A stretch of 10,843 nucleotides of DNA from Pseudomonadota bacterium (GTDB lineage Bacteria; Pseudomonadota; Gammaproteobacteria; Steroidobacterales; Steroidobacteraceae), in contig JAEZCN010000117.1 in NCBI GenBank assembly GCA_023433515.1, forward strand, positions 1 to 10,843, written 5' to 3'. Made by a program: the position numbers and the translations under genes. The notes under the pieces were generated by a model that made no database searches, was not told the origin of the DNA, and was given only the letters and a program-made list of their open reading frames with translations. Within the stretch, counting starts at the first letter, position 1; each line of letters begins with the position of its first letter. Of this stretch, positions 1 through 7,214 are shown piece by piece.

Positions 1-230
1 CCGCACTTCTTGCACCACTGCCGTGAGCTTCCCGGCGTCTTGTTGAACGTGCCGATGTTGTCGACGCCCTGCGTCACCTCGAGCGCATCCGGCTTCCACA
101 GCGTGAACGCGTTGACGGGACCCGCCGACCAGTGACGGCACGAGGAACAGTGGCAATAGCCCATGGCGACGGGCTCGCCGCTCACCTCGAATTTCACTTC
201 GCCGCAGAAGCAGCTGCTCGAATGCGTCAT
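1..230 (-). CDS. GFA/CENP-V-domain zinc protein, partial (C-terminus outside window)
   Basis: This is the N-terminal 76 residues of a protein running off the left edge. Cysteines follow the zinc pattern of the GFA (glutathione-dependent formaldehyde-activating enzyme-like) family: C7-x-C9-G, then C26-H-C28-x-x-C31, and a CxxC at the very end of the visible part (TGC AAG AAG TGC). The text around them (YCHCSSCRHWSAGPVNAF) is typical of the family. Members bind two zinc ions; most are uncharacterised, and the link to glutathione-formaldehyde chemistry is proven for only a few. The ATG at 230 was chosen because AGGAG lies 8 nt upstream. An in-frame GTG at 239 would place that Shine-Dalgarno inside the gene. 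It is transcribed divergently from the metallopeptidase gene. The family call is firm; the substrate is unknown. Confidence 0.88.
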   Translation of the reverse strand, partial: MTHSSSCFCGEVKFEVSGEPVAMGYCHCSSCRHWSAGPVNAFTLWKPDALEVTQGVDNIGTFNKTPGSSRQWCKKC

Positions 231-238
231 CGTCGTCA

Positions 239-243
239 CTCCT
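239..243 (-). promoter_or_regulatory. Shine-Dalgarno site of the GFA-family gene
   Basis: AGGAG on the minus strand, 8 nt before the ATG at 230. It decides between that ATG and the in-frame GTG at 239, which overlaps the site itself. Confidence 0.65.
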
Positions 244-251
244 GAATGGTT

Positions 252-271
252 GCGCGGCACTGTAGCCGCGC
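252..271. other. GC-rich hairpin in divergent spacer
   Basis: GCGCGGC (252-258) pairs perfectly with GCCGCGC (265-271) around the six-base loop ACTGTA. It lies 21 nt upstream of the GFA-family ATG and would sit in that gene's leader if transcription starts further out. No U-tract follows on either strand, so a terminator is unlikely. A structured leader or a protein-binding palindrome are alternatives. The rest of 231-383 shows no promoter I can defend. Confidence 0.45.
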
Positions 272-373
272 GCCGCGACCTTCTGAATGACTGGCCGTCC
301 GGCGTTCATGCGCGATCGTCCGGGAGATTTCCCTGCGCGGGCCCCTGTGTTTGAATCGGCCCATCCACGCACT

Positions 374-377
374 GGAG
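374..377 (+). promoter_or_regulatory. Shine-Dalgarno site of the M49-like peptidase gene
   Basis: GGAG, 6 nt before the ATG at 384. It supports that start, which begins a signal peptide, over the in-frame upstream start at 351, which would add 11 residues ahead of it. Confidence 0.6.
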
Positions 378-383
378 CGGAAC

Positions 384-2153
384 ATGCGCCTGGCATTCGC
401 CTCGATAGTCGTTTGCTTCTCGAGTCTCTCGCATTCGCAGACGGCGCTGCCGCCCGGATACTGGCCCGAAGCGCAATCCGCCGAGATCCTGGCGAAGACC
501 GAGCACATCAGGCTCGCGCCGTCGCTGGATTCGCTGACGGATGCGGAACGCGCCGCGCTGCGGGACCTGCTGGCGGTCGGCGCGCTCATGCAGACCGTGT
601 TCGAGCGCTCGCGGCATGCGCAAGCCGAAGTGGCATTCGCGAACCTCGCATCGCTGCATGCGAAGCTCGGCAAGCCGGTCGCCACGCGCAATCTGCTCGA
701 CCTCTACCGGCTCAACCAGGGTCCGGTTGCGACCACGCTCGACAACCGGCGCGTGCCGTTCCTGCCGGTCGCCGAGGAGTCGCGCGGCAAGAACGTCTAT
801 CCACCGGACGCGACGAAGCGGCAGGTGGATGGTTTTCTTTCCGCCAACCCGGCATTGCGCGACGAGATTCTCGCGGAACGTTCCGTCGTGCGGCGCGCGA
901 CGCGCGCGAACATCGACGCCGACCTCGCGACGCTCGAGCGTTACCCGCTGATCCGCGGGCTGCATCCCGGGCGGGTGGAGAGCCTCGAGGCGCTCGCGAA
1001 ACGCGCGTCGCCCGACGCGTTCTACGCGCTACCGTATGCAATCGCGTATCCACGGGAAATGACGCGCGCCTTCGCATTGCTGATGAGCGCCGCCGAAAAA
1101 GTCGAGCCGTCGGACGCCGAGTTCGCGCGCTACCTGCGCAACCGCGCGCGCGATCTCGTCTCGAACGATTACGAATCCGGCGACGCGTCCTGGGTCACCG
1201 GCCGCTTCGCGCGGCTGAACGCGCAGATCGGCGCGTACGAAACCTACGACGACGCGCTCTTCGGCGTGAAGGCGTTCCACAGCATGAGCATCCTGCTGCG
1301 CGACGAAGCTGCGTCGGAAGAGTTGCGCAAGGCGCTCGGCGGCATCCAGTCCATCGAAGACGCGCTGCCGTACGCGCCGCGCAAGCGCGTGCGCGACGAC
1401 ATTCCGGTCGGCGTGTACGACGTCGTCGCGGACTTCGGCCAGGCGCGCGGCACCAACACCGCGACCATCCTGCCGAACGACGCGTTGTTCTCGCGGCGTT
1501 ACGGCCGGACCATCCTGATGCGCGCGAACATCATGAAGAATCCCGCTCTGTTCGCCGCCGACGAGCGCATCTGGCGCGCCGCGACGGTCGATGCGCACGG
1601 CGGCGATCTCGAGCCCGATGGAAATTTCCTGCGCACGTTGTGGCACGAGATCGGCCACTACCTGGGCCCGGACCGCGATCGCCAGGGACGCACGCTGGAC
1701 GTGGCCCTCGGCACCCACGCCGATGCGATGGAGGAGATGAAGTCCGATCTCGTCTCGTTGTTCGCATTGCACCGGATGAAACATCCGTCGCTGCGGGCGA
1801 TCCAGGCGAGCGGCATCAAGCGTACGTTGCAGAACGTGAAACCGCGCCCCGATCAGCCTTACCAGACCATGCAGCTCGTGCAGTTCAACTGGTTCCTCGA
1901 CAAGGGATTGCTGAGCGCCGATCCCGCGACCGCGCGGCTGACGATCAACTACGAGCGTTACGTCGAGACGATCGAGTCCCTCCTGAAGGAGGTCTTGCGG
2001 CTGCAGCACGAGGGCGACGAGGCCGCCGTCGCCGCGTTCTTCGCGCAGTGGACGACGTGGAAGCCCGAGCTGCACGACAAGCTCGCCGAAAGAATCCGCG
2101 CGGCGCAGGGCGCGCGGTTCCGGATCGTCAGTTACGCGGCGCTGGGTGAATGA
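384..2153 (+). CDS. Exported M49-like (dipeptidyl-peptidase III-like) zinc metallopeptidase
   Basis: A 589-residue protein with a Sec signal peptide (MRLAFASIVVCFSSLSHS, cleavage likely just after), so probably periplasmic. The zinc site is visible: H421-E-I-G-H425 inside LWHEIGHYLG, and E450-E-M-K-S-D455 about 30 residues later, matching the second M49 motif (EExxAD-type) that gives the third ligand. Upstream blocks also read like bacterial M49-type proteins, including IGAYETYDDALFGVKA and the ILPND segment followed by RANIMKNP. Family members cleave dipeptides from peptide N-termini. Here the helix motif is the pentapeptide HExxH rather than the HExxxH of classical DPP III, so peptide specificity should not be assumed. 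The start is set by GGAG at 374-377 and the signal peptide. It probably has its own promoter, since the next gene begins 147 nt downstream. Confidence 0.82.
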   Translation: MRLAFASIVVCFSSLSHSQTALPPGYWPEAQSAEILAKTEHIRLAPSLDSLTDAERAALRDLLAVGALMQTVFERSRHAQAEVAFANLASLHAKLGKPVATRNLLDLYRLNQGPVATTLDNRRVPFLPVAEESRGKNVYPPDATKRQVDGFLSANPALRDEILAERSVVRRATRANIDADLATLERYPLIRGLHPGRVESLEALAKRASPDAFYALPYAIAYPREMTRAFALLMSAAEKVEPSDAEFARYLRNRARDLVSNDYESGDASWVTGRFARLNAQIGAYETYDDALFGVKAFHSMSILLRDEAASEELRKALGGIQSIEDALPYAPRKRVRDDIPVGVYDVVADFGQARGTNTATILPNDALFSRRYGRTILMRANIMKNPALFAADERIWRAATVDAHGGDLEPDGNFLRTLWHEIGHYLGPDRDRQGRTLDVALGTHADAMEEMKSDLVSLFALHRMKHPSLRAIQASGIKRTLQNVKPRPDQPYQTMQLVQFNWFLDKGLLSADPATARLTINYERYVETIESLLKEVLRLQHEGDEAAVAAFFAQWTTWKPELHDKLAERIRAAQGARFRIVSYAALGE

Positions 2154-2251
2154 GGCCGCGGCCATGAACCTCGCGCGGGCATCGATCCTGGGCGACCCGA
2201 GGGCGACTGCAGCCGGCTGGAAGTAGTCAGGCGAGTTTACATAGTGAGGCT

Positions 2252-2275
2252 CGGAACGCCGGACTTCAGTTCCGG
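2252..2275 (+). other. Overlapping alternative hairpins in the spacer before the HDOD gene
   Basis: Two stems share bases: CGGAAC (2252-2257) with GTTCCG (2269-2274), and CCGGA (2259-2263) with TCCGG (2271-2275). Only one can form at a time. They lie 26 nt before the HDOD ATG and about 100 nt after the peptidase stop. No T-run follows, so termination is doubtful. The rest of 2154-2300 holds only a perfect 10-nt palindrome, GGCCGCGGCC at 2154-2163, directly after the peptidase stop. Confidence 0.3.
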
Positions 2276-2300
2276 TCCGCCGCGCCGATAACCGTCAACC

Positions 2301-3359
2301 ATGATTGCCGCCATCCGCTCCGGGATCGGCTCTCTTGTGGGTCAATGGTTCCGTGGGCCGCGTGTGAAAGGCCGGCGGGTAATCAACGATCGGCAGGGAA
2401 GCCGCGATCAGCCTCGCGCCACGCGCCTGGCTGGCGATGCCCGCATTCCGGGTGCGCACGCGGACGTCGCCATGCGGCGCTTCACGGCGCTCGCGCTCGA
2501 TGCGAGTCTCGACGACCTGCGCCGGGAGGCGACTTCGGCGGAGCTGGCGGAACTCGAACCCGCCACGCGCGTGCTCGGCGACCTCGAGCTCCAGGCGAAG
2601 TACCTGCCACGGCGGCCGTCGCTGTTGCCGCGGCTCATGAGCGCGATCAACAATGAATCCAACTCCCTGCGCGAGATGGCGAAGATCATCGGCGAGGACG
2701 GCGCGCTGCTCGGTGGACTGCTGAAACTGGCGAACAGCTCGTTTTATCGGTTCAGCGGCAGCAAGCCGATCGAAAGCCTCGAAAAGGCGGTGGCGCTGGT
2801 CGGCACCGATGGATTGCGCTCGCTGGTCGCCACCGCGTTGCTGCATCCCGTGATGACCGGCGCGCGCGGCCCGTTCTCCTCGTTCGCCGAGGCGACCTGG
2901 GAGCACAGCCAGTACGCGGCCGGCAGCGCCGAGCTGCATGCGGTTCGCATCGAGCGCGTCGACGCGTTCAGCGCGCGGCTGCTGGTGATGCTGCTGGGAC
3001 TCGCGAGCAATGCGGTATTCCGCATCGCGCGCGAACATTGTCCCGGCGCGGGCAAGGTCCGACCGGCGGCCATGGCCCAACTACTCGACGACTGGGTGCC
3101 GCCCACCGCGATGCGCATCGCGGAGAACTGGCAGCTGCCCGAGGACCTGCGCGGCATGCTCCTGGATCCGTCCGCGCCCGGCCTCGCGCGCTCGGTGCGC
3201 TTCGGCCGGCTCACGGGCGCGCTGCTGATGCTCGTGAATCGCGGACACATGCGGGAATTGTCCGCGCGCGCGATCGTGCTCGCCGACGACCATCGCCGCA
3301 CCGAGGTCGACCGGCTCTGGTCGCGCCTCGCGATCCTGCATCTCGCCGCCGCACGCTGA
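2301..3359 (+). CDS. HDOD-domain signalling protein
   Basis: A 352-residue cytoplasmic protein. Residues about 100-300 form an HDOD domain: LPRRPSLLPRLMSAI (102-116), then SLREMAKIIGEDGALLGGLLKLANSSFYR (122-150) with the hallmark LANS, followed by the I-S/E-L-x-x-A-V-x-L-x-G element (157-168). W200-E-H202 is the usual W-x-H. The metal-binding HD pair of true HD phosphohydrolases is absent (LLVMLLGLASNAVF where GLLHDIG would be), as expected for HDOD proteins, which act as binding or regulatory modules in bacterial signalling. The first 57 residues are basic and low in recognisable content. An in-frame TAA at 2289-2291 makes ATG 2301 the earliest start. It has no convincing Shine-Dalgarno, and ATG 2472 (residue 58) is an alternative. 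No output domain is attached. The partner is unknown. Confidence 0.8.
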   Translation: MIAAIRSGIGSLVGQWFRGPRVKGRRVINDRQGSRDQPRATRLAGDARIPGAHADVAMRRFTALALDASLDDLRREATSAELAELEPATRVLGDLELQAKYLPRRPSLLPRLMSAINNESNSLREMAKIIGEDGALLGGLLKLANSSFYRFSGSKPIESLEKAVALVGTDGLRSLVATALLHPVMTGARGPFSSFAEATWEHSQYAAGSAELHAVRIERVDAFSARLLVMLLGLASNAVFRIAREHCPGAGKVRPAAMAQLLDDWVPPTAMRIAENWQLPEDLRGMLLDPSAPGLARSVRFGRLTGALLMLVNRGHMRELSARAIVLADDHRRTEVDRLWSRLAILHLAAAR

Positions 3360-3371
3360 GCGCGATCAGCG
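3354..3371. terminator. Inverted repeat joining two convergent stop codons (possible weak bidirectional terminator)
   Basis: CGCTGA (3354-3359) and TCAGCG (3366-3371) flank the loop GCGCGA. The TGA of the HDOD gene ends the left arm; the TGA of the minus-strand GH39 gene, read as TCA, begins the right arm. Only 6 nt separate the two genes. No U-tract is present, so intrinsic termination is uncertain. Confidence 0.3.
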
Positions 3372-5069
3372 CCGCGGATCCAGTGCGATTTCGATCAGTT
3401 TCACGGACTGGCGCGGCATGACGATGTCCAGTCGCGCGCCCTGGCCTGAAGAGGTCTCGAGCTTACGCGGCATGGCGTGCATCTTCGCCGCCGCGTGCAG
3501 TCGGGCGACCTGGTCTTCCGACGGGGGTTGAGGCGATCCCATCTCGAGCCACGCGGCGTAGGAATTGCCGGCACGTTCGTCGATCGAATATTCGACGACC
3601 CGCCCGAGCTTCGCGAGGTCCGGCAGTCCCCGGATGGTGAGTTGCACCTCCCGCCGATCGTCGTAGCCGCCGGCGACGTCGTGGTAGTTCCAGACCAGGA
3701 TGGTGAGGCGTGACTTCGCTTCGTCGATGGAGGCGACGGCCCCGATGTCGGGTTCGCCTCGCACGCTGTTCGCGATGATGGCGTCGACGGGGATCATGGA
3801 CGGCGCGTCGACGGCGATGCGCTTGTCGGCAAGCCTGGCGAACAACTCGAAGGTATTGAACACCGGCAACGCGACCTCGTTGGTCGTGAGTGCGCGCAGG
3901 CCGTTGAACCAGGGCTGATCGGCGAACGTGAACGCCCAGGAAACCGCGCCTTGCAGATCTCCGCCCGTGCGTGCCAGCAGGTCCTGTTTGCGCATGAACG
4001 ATGCGGCCGTGTACGCCGCGAACTGGGAAGTCCGGCGATAGTCGCGCTGAGGATCGAGCGTCGCGGGGCAGCCGGCGCAACCTTCCGGATCCGACTCGCC
4101 GATGTAGATGGGCAGCCGCGCGAACTCCGGGAAGCTCGCGATGATGCGGCCGTAGGTATCGATCGTCTTCAGATGGTTGCGCAGGTTCATCTCCACGCGC
4201 CCCTCTTCATCGACGCGGGTGGTTCCCTTGGCATGGAAGGCCACGAAGTCGAGCGGCGCGCCGACGCCGCCGGTCGCGCTGTTCTTTCCGGAGCGACAGT
4301 GCTCGAGGAAGTCGCGCATGAACACATCGCCATTCTTCCAGCCCGGGTCGGTCACGTGCGGGCCACCGACGCGCGCCTTCGGCAGTGCGCGCTTCACCGC
4401 GGCCGTGAAGTGGTCGTACAACCTGAAGTACTCCTCCTTCGTGCCGCGCCAGTAGGGCGACTCGGGTTCGTTCCACAACTCCCACAACCACGAGGAAGCG
4501 CGGTCGATTCCGTAACGTTCGCCGCTGTGACGGGCCCAGGCCTCTATGAGCGCTTCCCACTTGCGGTAATCCTTGGGTGGATAGAACGCTCCGCCTTCCA
4601 CCATGTCGCGCGGCAATCCCGTTTTCACCAGGACCGGCGTATACGGCTCGGGGCGCGAGGAAAGCGCCTGCGGCATGAAGCTCGCTTGCACGAACGGCTC
4701 GATTCCCGGGCGGGTGAGCTCGTCCATGATGGCGTCGAGACGCGTCCAGTCGTAACGCGGCTTTCCCGCGGCGTCTTCGGTATACACATGGGTGCTCGAC
4801 CACTTGAGCGCGAGCGTGCCGTCGCCGCTGGTGAGCAGGTGATGAACGCGGATGCGGATCGGCTCGTCGCTGAGCGCATTGAGTTTACCCAGCAGATCGC
4901 GGCCCTCGGGGGTCAGTGTCGTGCCGGCCTCGTCGTAACCGAAATAATTCCAGATGGGACGGATTTCGCCGACCACGCGATCGGCATGCACGGTCACCGG
5001 GACCGGCGGCGCGCCAAGCGCGATGCCGCACAGCGGAAGCAGGATCGGAAGCCAACGCGATGCATTCAT
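3366..5069 (-). CDS. Secreted GH39-like glycoside hydrolase (beta-xylosidase type)
   Basis: A 567-residue protein with a Sec signal peptide (MNASRWLPILLPLCGIALGA, then PPVPV). The catalytic (beta/alpha)8 barrel covers roughly residues 25-410. LWELWNEPE gives the acid/base candidate E201, and PIYIGES gives the nucleophile candidate E325, in the clan GH-A order used by family 39. The segment IRPIWNYFGYDEAG near the N-terminus is typical of GH39. A C-terminal beta-rich region (about 415-567) matches the accessory sandwich of the family. GH39 enzymes are retaining glycosidases, mostly beta-xylosidases or alpha-L-iduronidases; this substrate is unproven. C331-x-x-C334 lies just after the nucleophile and could form a disulfide in the periplasm. 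ATG 5069 was chosen for its signal peptide although no clear Shine-Dalgarno precedes it. It follows the SDR gene by 22 nt, so it is probably the last gene of the minus-strand run. Confidence 0.82.
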   Translation of the reverse strand: MNASRWLPILLPLCGIALGAPPVPVTVHADRVVGEIRPIWNYFGYDEAGTTLTPEGRDLLGKLNALSDEPIRIRVHHLLTSGDGTLALKWSSTHVYTEDAAGKPRYDWTRLDAIMDELTRPGIEPFVQASFMPQALSSRPEPYTPVLVKTGLPRDMVEGGAFYPPKDYRKWEALIEAWARHSGERYGIDRASSWLWELWNEPESPYWRGTKEEYFRLYDHFTAAVKRALPKARVGGPHVTDPGWKNGDVFMRDFLEHCRSGKNSATGGVGAPLDFVAFHAKGTTRVDEEGRVEMNLRNHLKTIDTYGRIIASFPEFARLPIYIGESDPEGCAGCPATLDPQRDYRRTSQFAAYTAASFMRKQDLLARTGGDLQGAVSWAFTFADQPWFNGLRALTTNEVALPVFNTFELFARLADKRIAVDAPSMIPVDAIIANSVRGEPDIGAVASIDEAKSRLTILVWNYHDVAGGYDDRREVQLTIRGLPDLAKLGRVVEYSIDERAGNSYAAWLEMGSPQPPSEDQVARLHAAAKMHAMPRKLETSSGQGARLDIVMPRQSVKLIEIALDPRR

Positions 5070-5091
5070 GGCGCAGAGAGTACCGCGACGT

Positions 5092-6600
5092 TCACCACGG
5101 CGTGGGCCTGTAATCCTTGAGGAACTGGCCCCAGACGTGTTCGCCCGTGAGTTGTCCCGAGAAGATCGGATCGACGATGCGAGCCGCGCCGTCGATGATG
5201 TCGAGCGGCGGTGCAAACCCTTCTTCGGCCTTGCGGGCCGCGTGGACGGCGGGGTCCTCGTCCGTCACCCAGCCGGTATCCACCGCGTTCATGTGGATGC
5301 CGTCCTTCACGAAGTCGGGCGCGCTCGTGCGCGTCATCATGTTGAGCGCCGCCTTCGCCATGTTGGTGTGCGGGTGTTTGTCGGTCTTCGTGGTGCGATA
5401 GAACTGTCCTTCCATCGCGCTGACGTTGACGATGTGCTTGTGCGCGCCGGGCGTACGCAGCATCAGCGGCTTGAGGCGCGCGTTGAGGATGTACGGCGCG
5501 ATCGCGTTCACGAGCTGCACCTCGAGTAGTTCGGGCGTCTCGACCTCGTGCATTCTGAGGCGCCAACTGTTCATCTCGCGCAGGTCGACCTGCTGCAGGT
5601 CCTCGTCGAAACGGTTCACGGGGAAGAGCGTCTCGCCGCCGCGATAGTCCTCGTCGAGATAACGGCGCTGCGAGAGTGCGGCACTGTGCACGAGTCCCTC
5701 ACCGGGATTGTGTTCCGCAATGAGCAGGGCGCCCGCGGCCTGCGTGGGCGAAGCCGCGAGCATGCGGCGCAGCTCGGCGTGATCGGCGAGCGTGGACCCC
5801 AGGTGCATCGGCAGCCCGTCGATCGACTCCGCCTCGCGCGCCAGCAGGTGCTCGAAGAATCCCGCGGGCCGGCGCACCGTCTGGCAGGCGTTGTTGAGGA
5901 TGTAATCGAGCCGCGGCAGGCGCTCCGCGAGGAACTTCGTGAAGAGCTCGACGCTCGGCGAGTGGCGCAGGTCGAGCCCGTGGATCTGCAAACGCCCGCG
6001 GAACGCGGCGAAGTCCGGCTCGCCGGCATAACGGACGGCCGCATCGATCGGGAATCGCGTCGTCACCACGACGTGCGCGCCGGCGCGCAGTAACTTGAGC
6101 GACGCCTGGTAGCCGATCTTGACGCGTGCTCCCGTGACGAGCGCGTAGTGACCGGAGAGGTCCGCGGTCTGCTCGCGCTTGGCGTAGTTGAAGTCGCCGC
6201 AGGGCTCGCACAGGGAGTCGTAGTAGCGGTGCACCTTCGAGAACGGCTGCTTGCACACGTAGCAGTCGCGTTTCTTGTTGAGCCGCGGCCGCTCTTCGCG
6301 CTCTTCCGGTTTCGGTGGTTCCAGCCACAGCGGCGAAAAAACCGGCGCGCGGCGCTGGACGCGCAAGCCCGCCTGCTCGATGGCCTTCCGGTCCTGCTCC
6401 TTCGCGGCTTCGCGTTCGGCGCGGCGGAAGGCCTTCGCCATCTTCACGAGATCGTGGCGCTCGGGCTTGGCGACGAGCCCGGCGAGAGTCAGCAGCTCGC
6501 GGCGTTGCTCCCGGGTGAGCCCGGTGAGGTGCGCGCGGTCCGCTTCGATGGCGCGCAGTACCCGCAGGCAGGCCTGCAGGTCGTCATCTGAAATGTCCAT
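5092..6600 (-). CDS. Zinc-ribbon-like domain fused to an atypical SDR oxidoreductase domain
   Basis: A 502-residue protein without signal peptide, presumably cytoplasmic. Residues 1-110 are charged and mostly helical-looking. C113-Y-V-C116 and C131-E-P-C134 form a Cys4 zinc-ribbon-like module. An SDR Rossmann domain follows from about 150 to the end, with LVTGARVKIG (T156, G157, G163), NNAC where NNAG is usual, NVS (S394) and AKAALNMMTR (K416). Two catalytic features differ from classical SDRs. The residue four before K416 is T412 where Tyr is expected, and the sixth position of the glycine motif is K161, not Gly. Another YxxxK (Y401, K405) lies only 7 residues after S394, closer than usual. 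The chemistry is therefore unclear. ATG 6600 leaves a 19-nt gap after the CAP gene; an in-frame GTG at 6627 would overlap that gene. Neither start has a clear Shine-Dalgarno. Confidence 0.8.
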   Translation of the reverse strand: MDISDDDLQACLRVLRAIEADRAHLTGLTREQRRELLTLAGLVAKPERHDLVKMAKAFRRAEREAAKEQDRKAIEQAGLRVQRRAPVFSPLWLEPPKPEEREERPRLNKKRDCYVCKQPFSKVHRYYDSLCEPCGDFNYAKREQTADLSGHYALVTGARVKIGYQASLKLLRAGAHVVVTTRFPIDAAVRYAGEPDFAAFRGRLQIHGLDLRHSPSVELFTKFLAERLPRLDYILNNACQTVRRPAGFFEHLLAREAESIDGLPMHLGSTLADHAELRRMLAASPTQAAGALLIAEHNPGEGLVHSAALSQRRYLDEDYRGGETLFPVNRFDEDLQQVDLREMNSWRLRMHEVETPELLEVQLVNAIAPYILNARLKPLMLRTPGAHKHIVNVSAMEGQFYRTTKTDKHPHTNMAKAALNMMTRTSAPDFVKDGIHMNAVDTGWVTDEDPAVHAARKAEEGFAPPLDIIDGAARIVDPIFSGQLTGEHVWGQFLKDYRPTPW

Positions 6601-6619
6601 GCGGCATTGTATTGAGCCG

Positions 6620-7156
6620 TCAGCCACGCGGCGTGGCGAACGTCTGTACCCAGTAGATCTCGCCGCGCTTTGAACCGGTCGCCACCCCGACGCCGATGTG
6701 CCTGAACCTCGGGTCCATGATGTTCGCGCAATGGCCGGGACTCGCGAGCCACCCGGTGACGACTTCCTCCGCCGACACGGGGCCGTATGCGATGTTCTCG
6801 CCGGTCAGGCGCGACTCATAACCGGCGCGCAACACGCGGTTCTTGGGTTGGCTGCCGTCGGCGCCCTCGTGGTCGAAGAACTTCCGGCGCGCCATGTCGC
6901 GCGCGTGCCGCAAAGCCGCGTCGTCGAGCTTGCGAGAAGCGCCGAGCGGTGGGGCGGCGGCGAAACGCTCCGAGCCGCAGCGCCGTGCCCGGCCGCGCGC
7001 CTCGTTCACCAGTTCCACGACACGCTCGCGCACGGTGGCATTCGAGGCGCGGCCGACCACGGCATCCGCGGCGATCGCGCTCATCGCGAAAGTCATGAGA
7101 AGGGCAATGCCCGGCATACGCAGTCGGGGCCCGATCCGAGGGGCATGATTCGTCAT
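6620..7156 (-). CDS. Secreted CAP/SCP-domain protein
   Basis: A 178-residue protein with an N-terminal signal sequence (hydrophobic PGIALLMTFAMSAIA after several arginines, cleavage likely before ADAVV). The rest is one CAP domain of the bacterial YkwD/SCP type. Visible hallmarks are H84 in RHARDMA, E120 in LTGENIAYG, E130/E131 in AEEVVTGW, H142 in SPGHCANIM, and the closing strand HIGVGVA. These conserved His and Glu residues line the CAP cavity; bacterial members are secreted, with mostly unknown functions, and some bind lipids or are proposed proteases. ATG 7156 is used; ATG 7117, directly before the hydrophobic stretch, is an alternative, and neither has a good Shine-Dalgarno. It begins 58 nt after the transglutaminase-like gene and ends 19 nt before the SDR fusion gene. 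Confidence 0.87.
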   Translation of the reverse strand: MTNHAPRIGPRLRMPGIALLMTFAMSAIAADAVVGRASNATVRERVVELVNEARGRARRCGSERFAAAPPLGASRKLDDAALRHARDMARRKFFDHEGADGSQPKNRVLRAGYESRLTGENIAYGPVSAEEVVTGWLASPGHCANIMDPRFRHIGVGVATGSKRGEIYWVQTFATPRG

Positions 7157-7214
7157 GGCGGGCAGTATCGGGCCGGTCCGCTGAATGCTTCGTGAATCGG
7201 CGCCCCGCACCCGT

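Noticed and set aside
242..289. Direct repeat CTGAATG at 242-248 and 283-289
   Set aside because: Seven bases 41 nt apart is not significant, and one copy overlaps the Shine-Dalgarno region of the GFA gene.
287..2149. Long open frame on the plus strand overlapping the metallopeptidase gene
   Set aside because: It is an Arg/Ala-rich shadow of the real gene in another frame, an effect of high GC. The 384-2153 frame has a signal peptide, zinc motifs and a Shine-Dalgarno.
1029..2165. 378-codon antisense open frame over the metallopeptidase gene
   Set aside because: No recognisable domain, Arg/Val/Ala-skewed composition; opposite-strand shadow of a GC-biased gene.
3951..5120. 389-codon plus-strand open frame antisense to the GH39 gene
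   Set aside because: Low-complexity shadow; the minus-strand frame carries the signal peptide and catalytic motifs.
6601..6627. GTG start at 6627 for the SDR fusion gene
   Set aside because: It has no Shine-Dalgarno and would overlap the CAP gene by 8 nt; ATG 6600 is simpler, though neither is proven.
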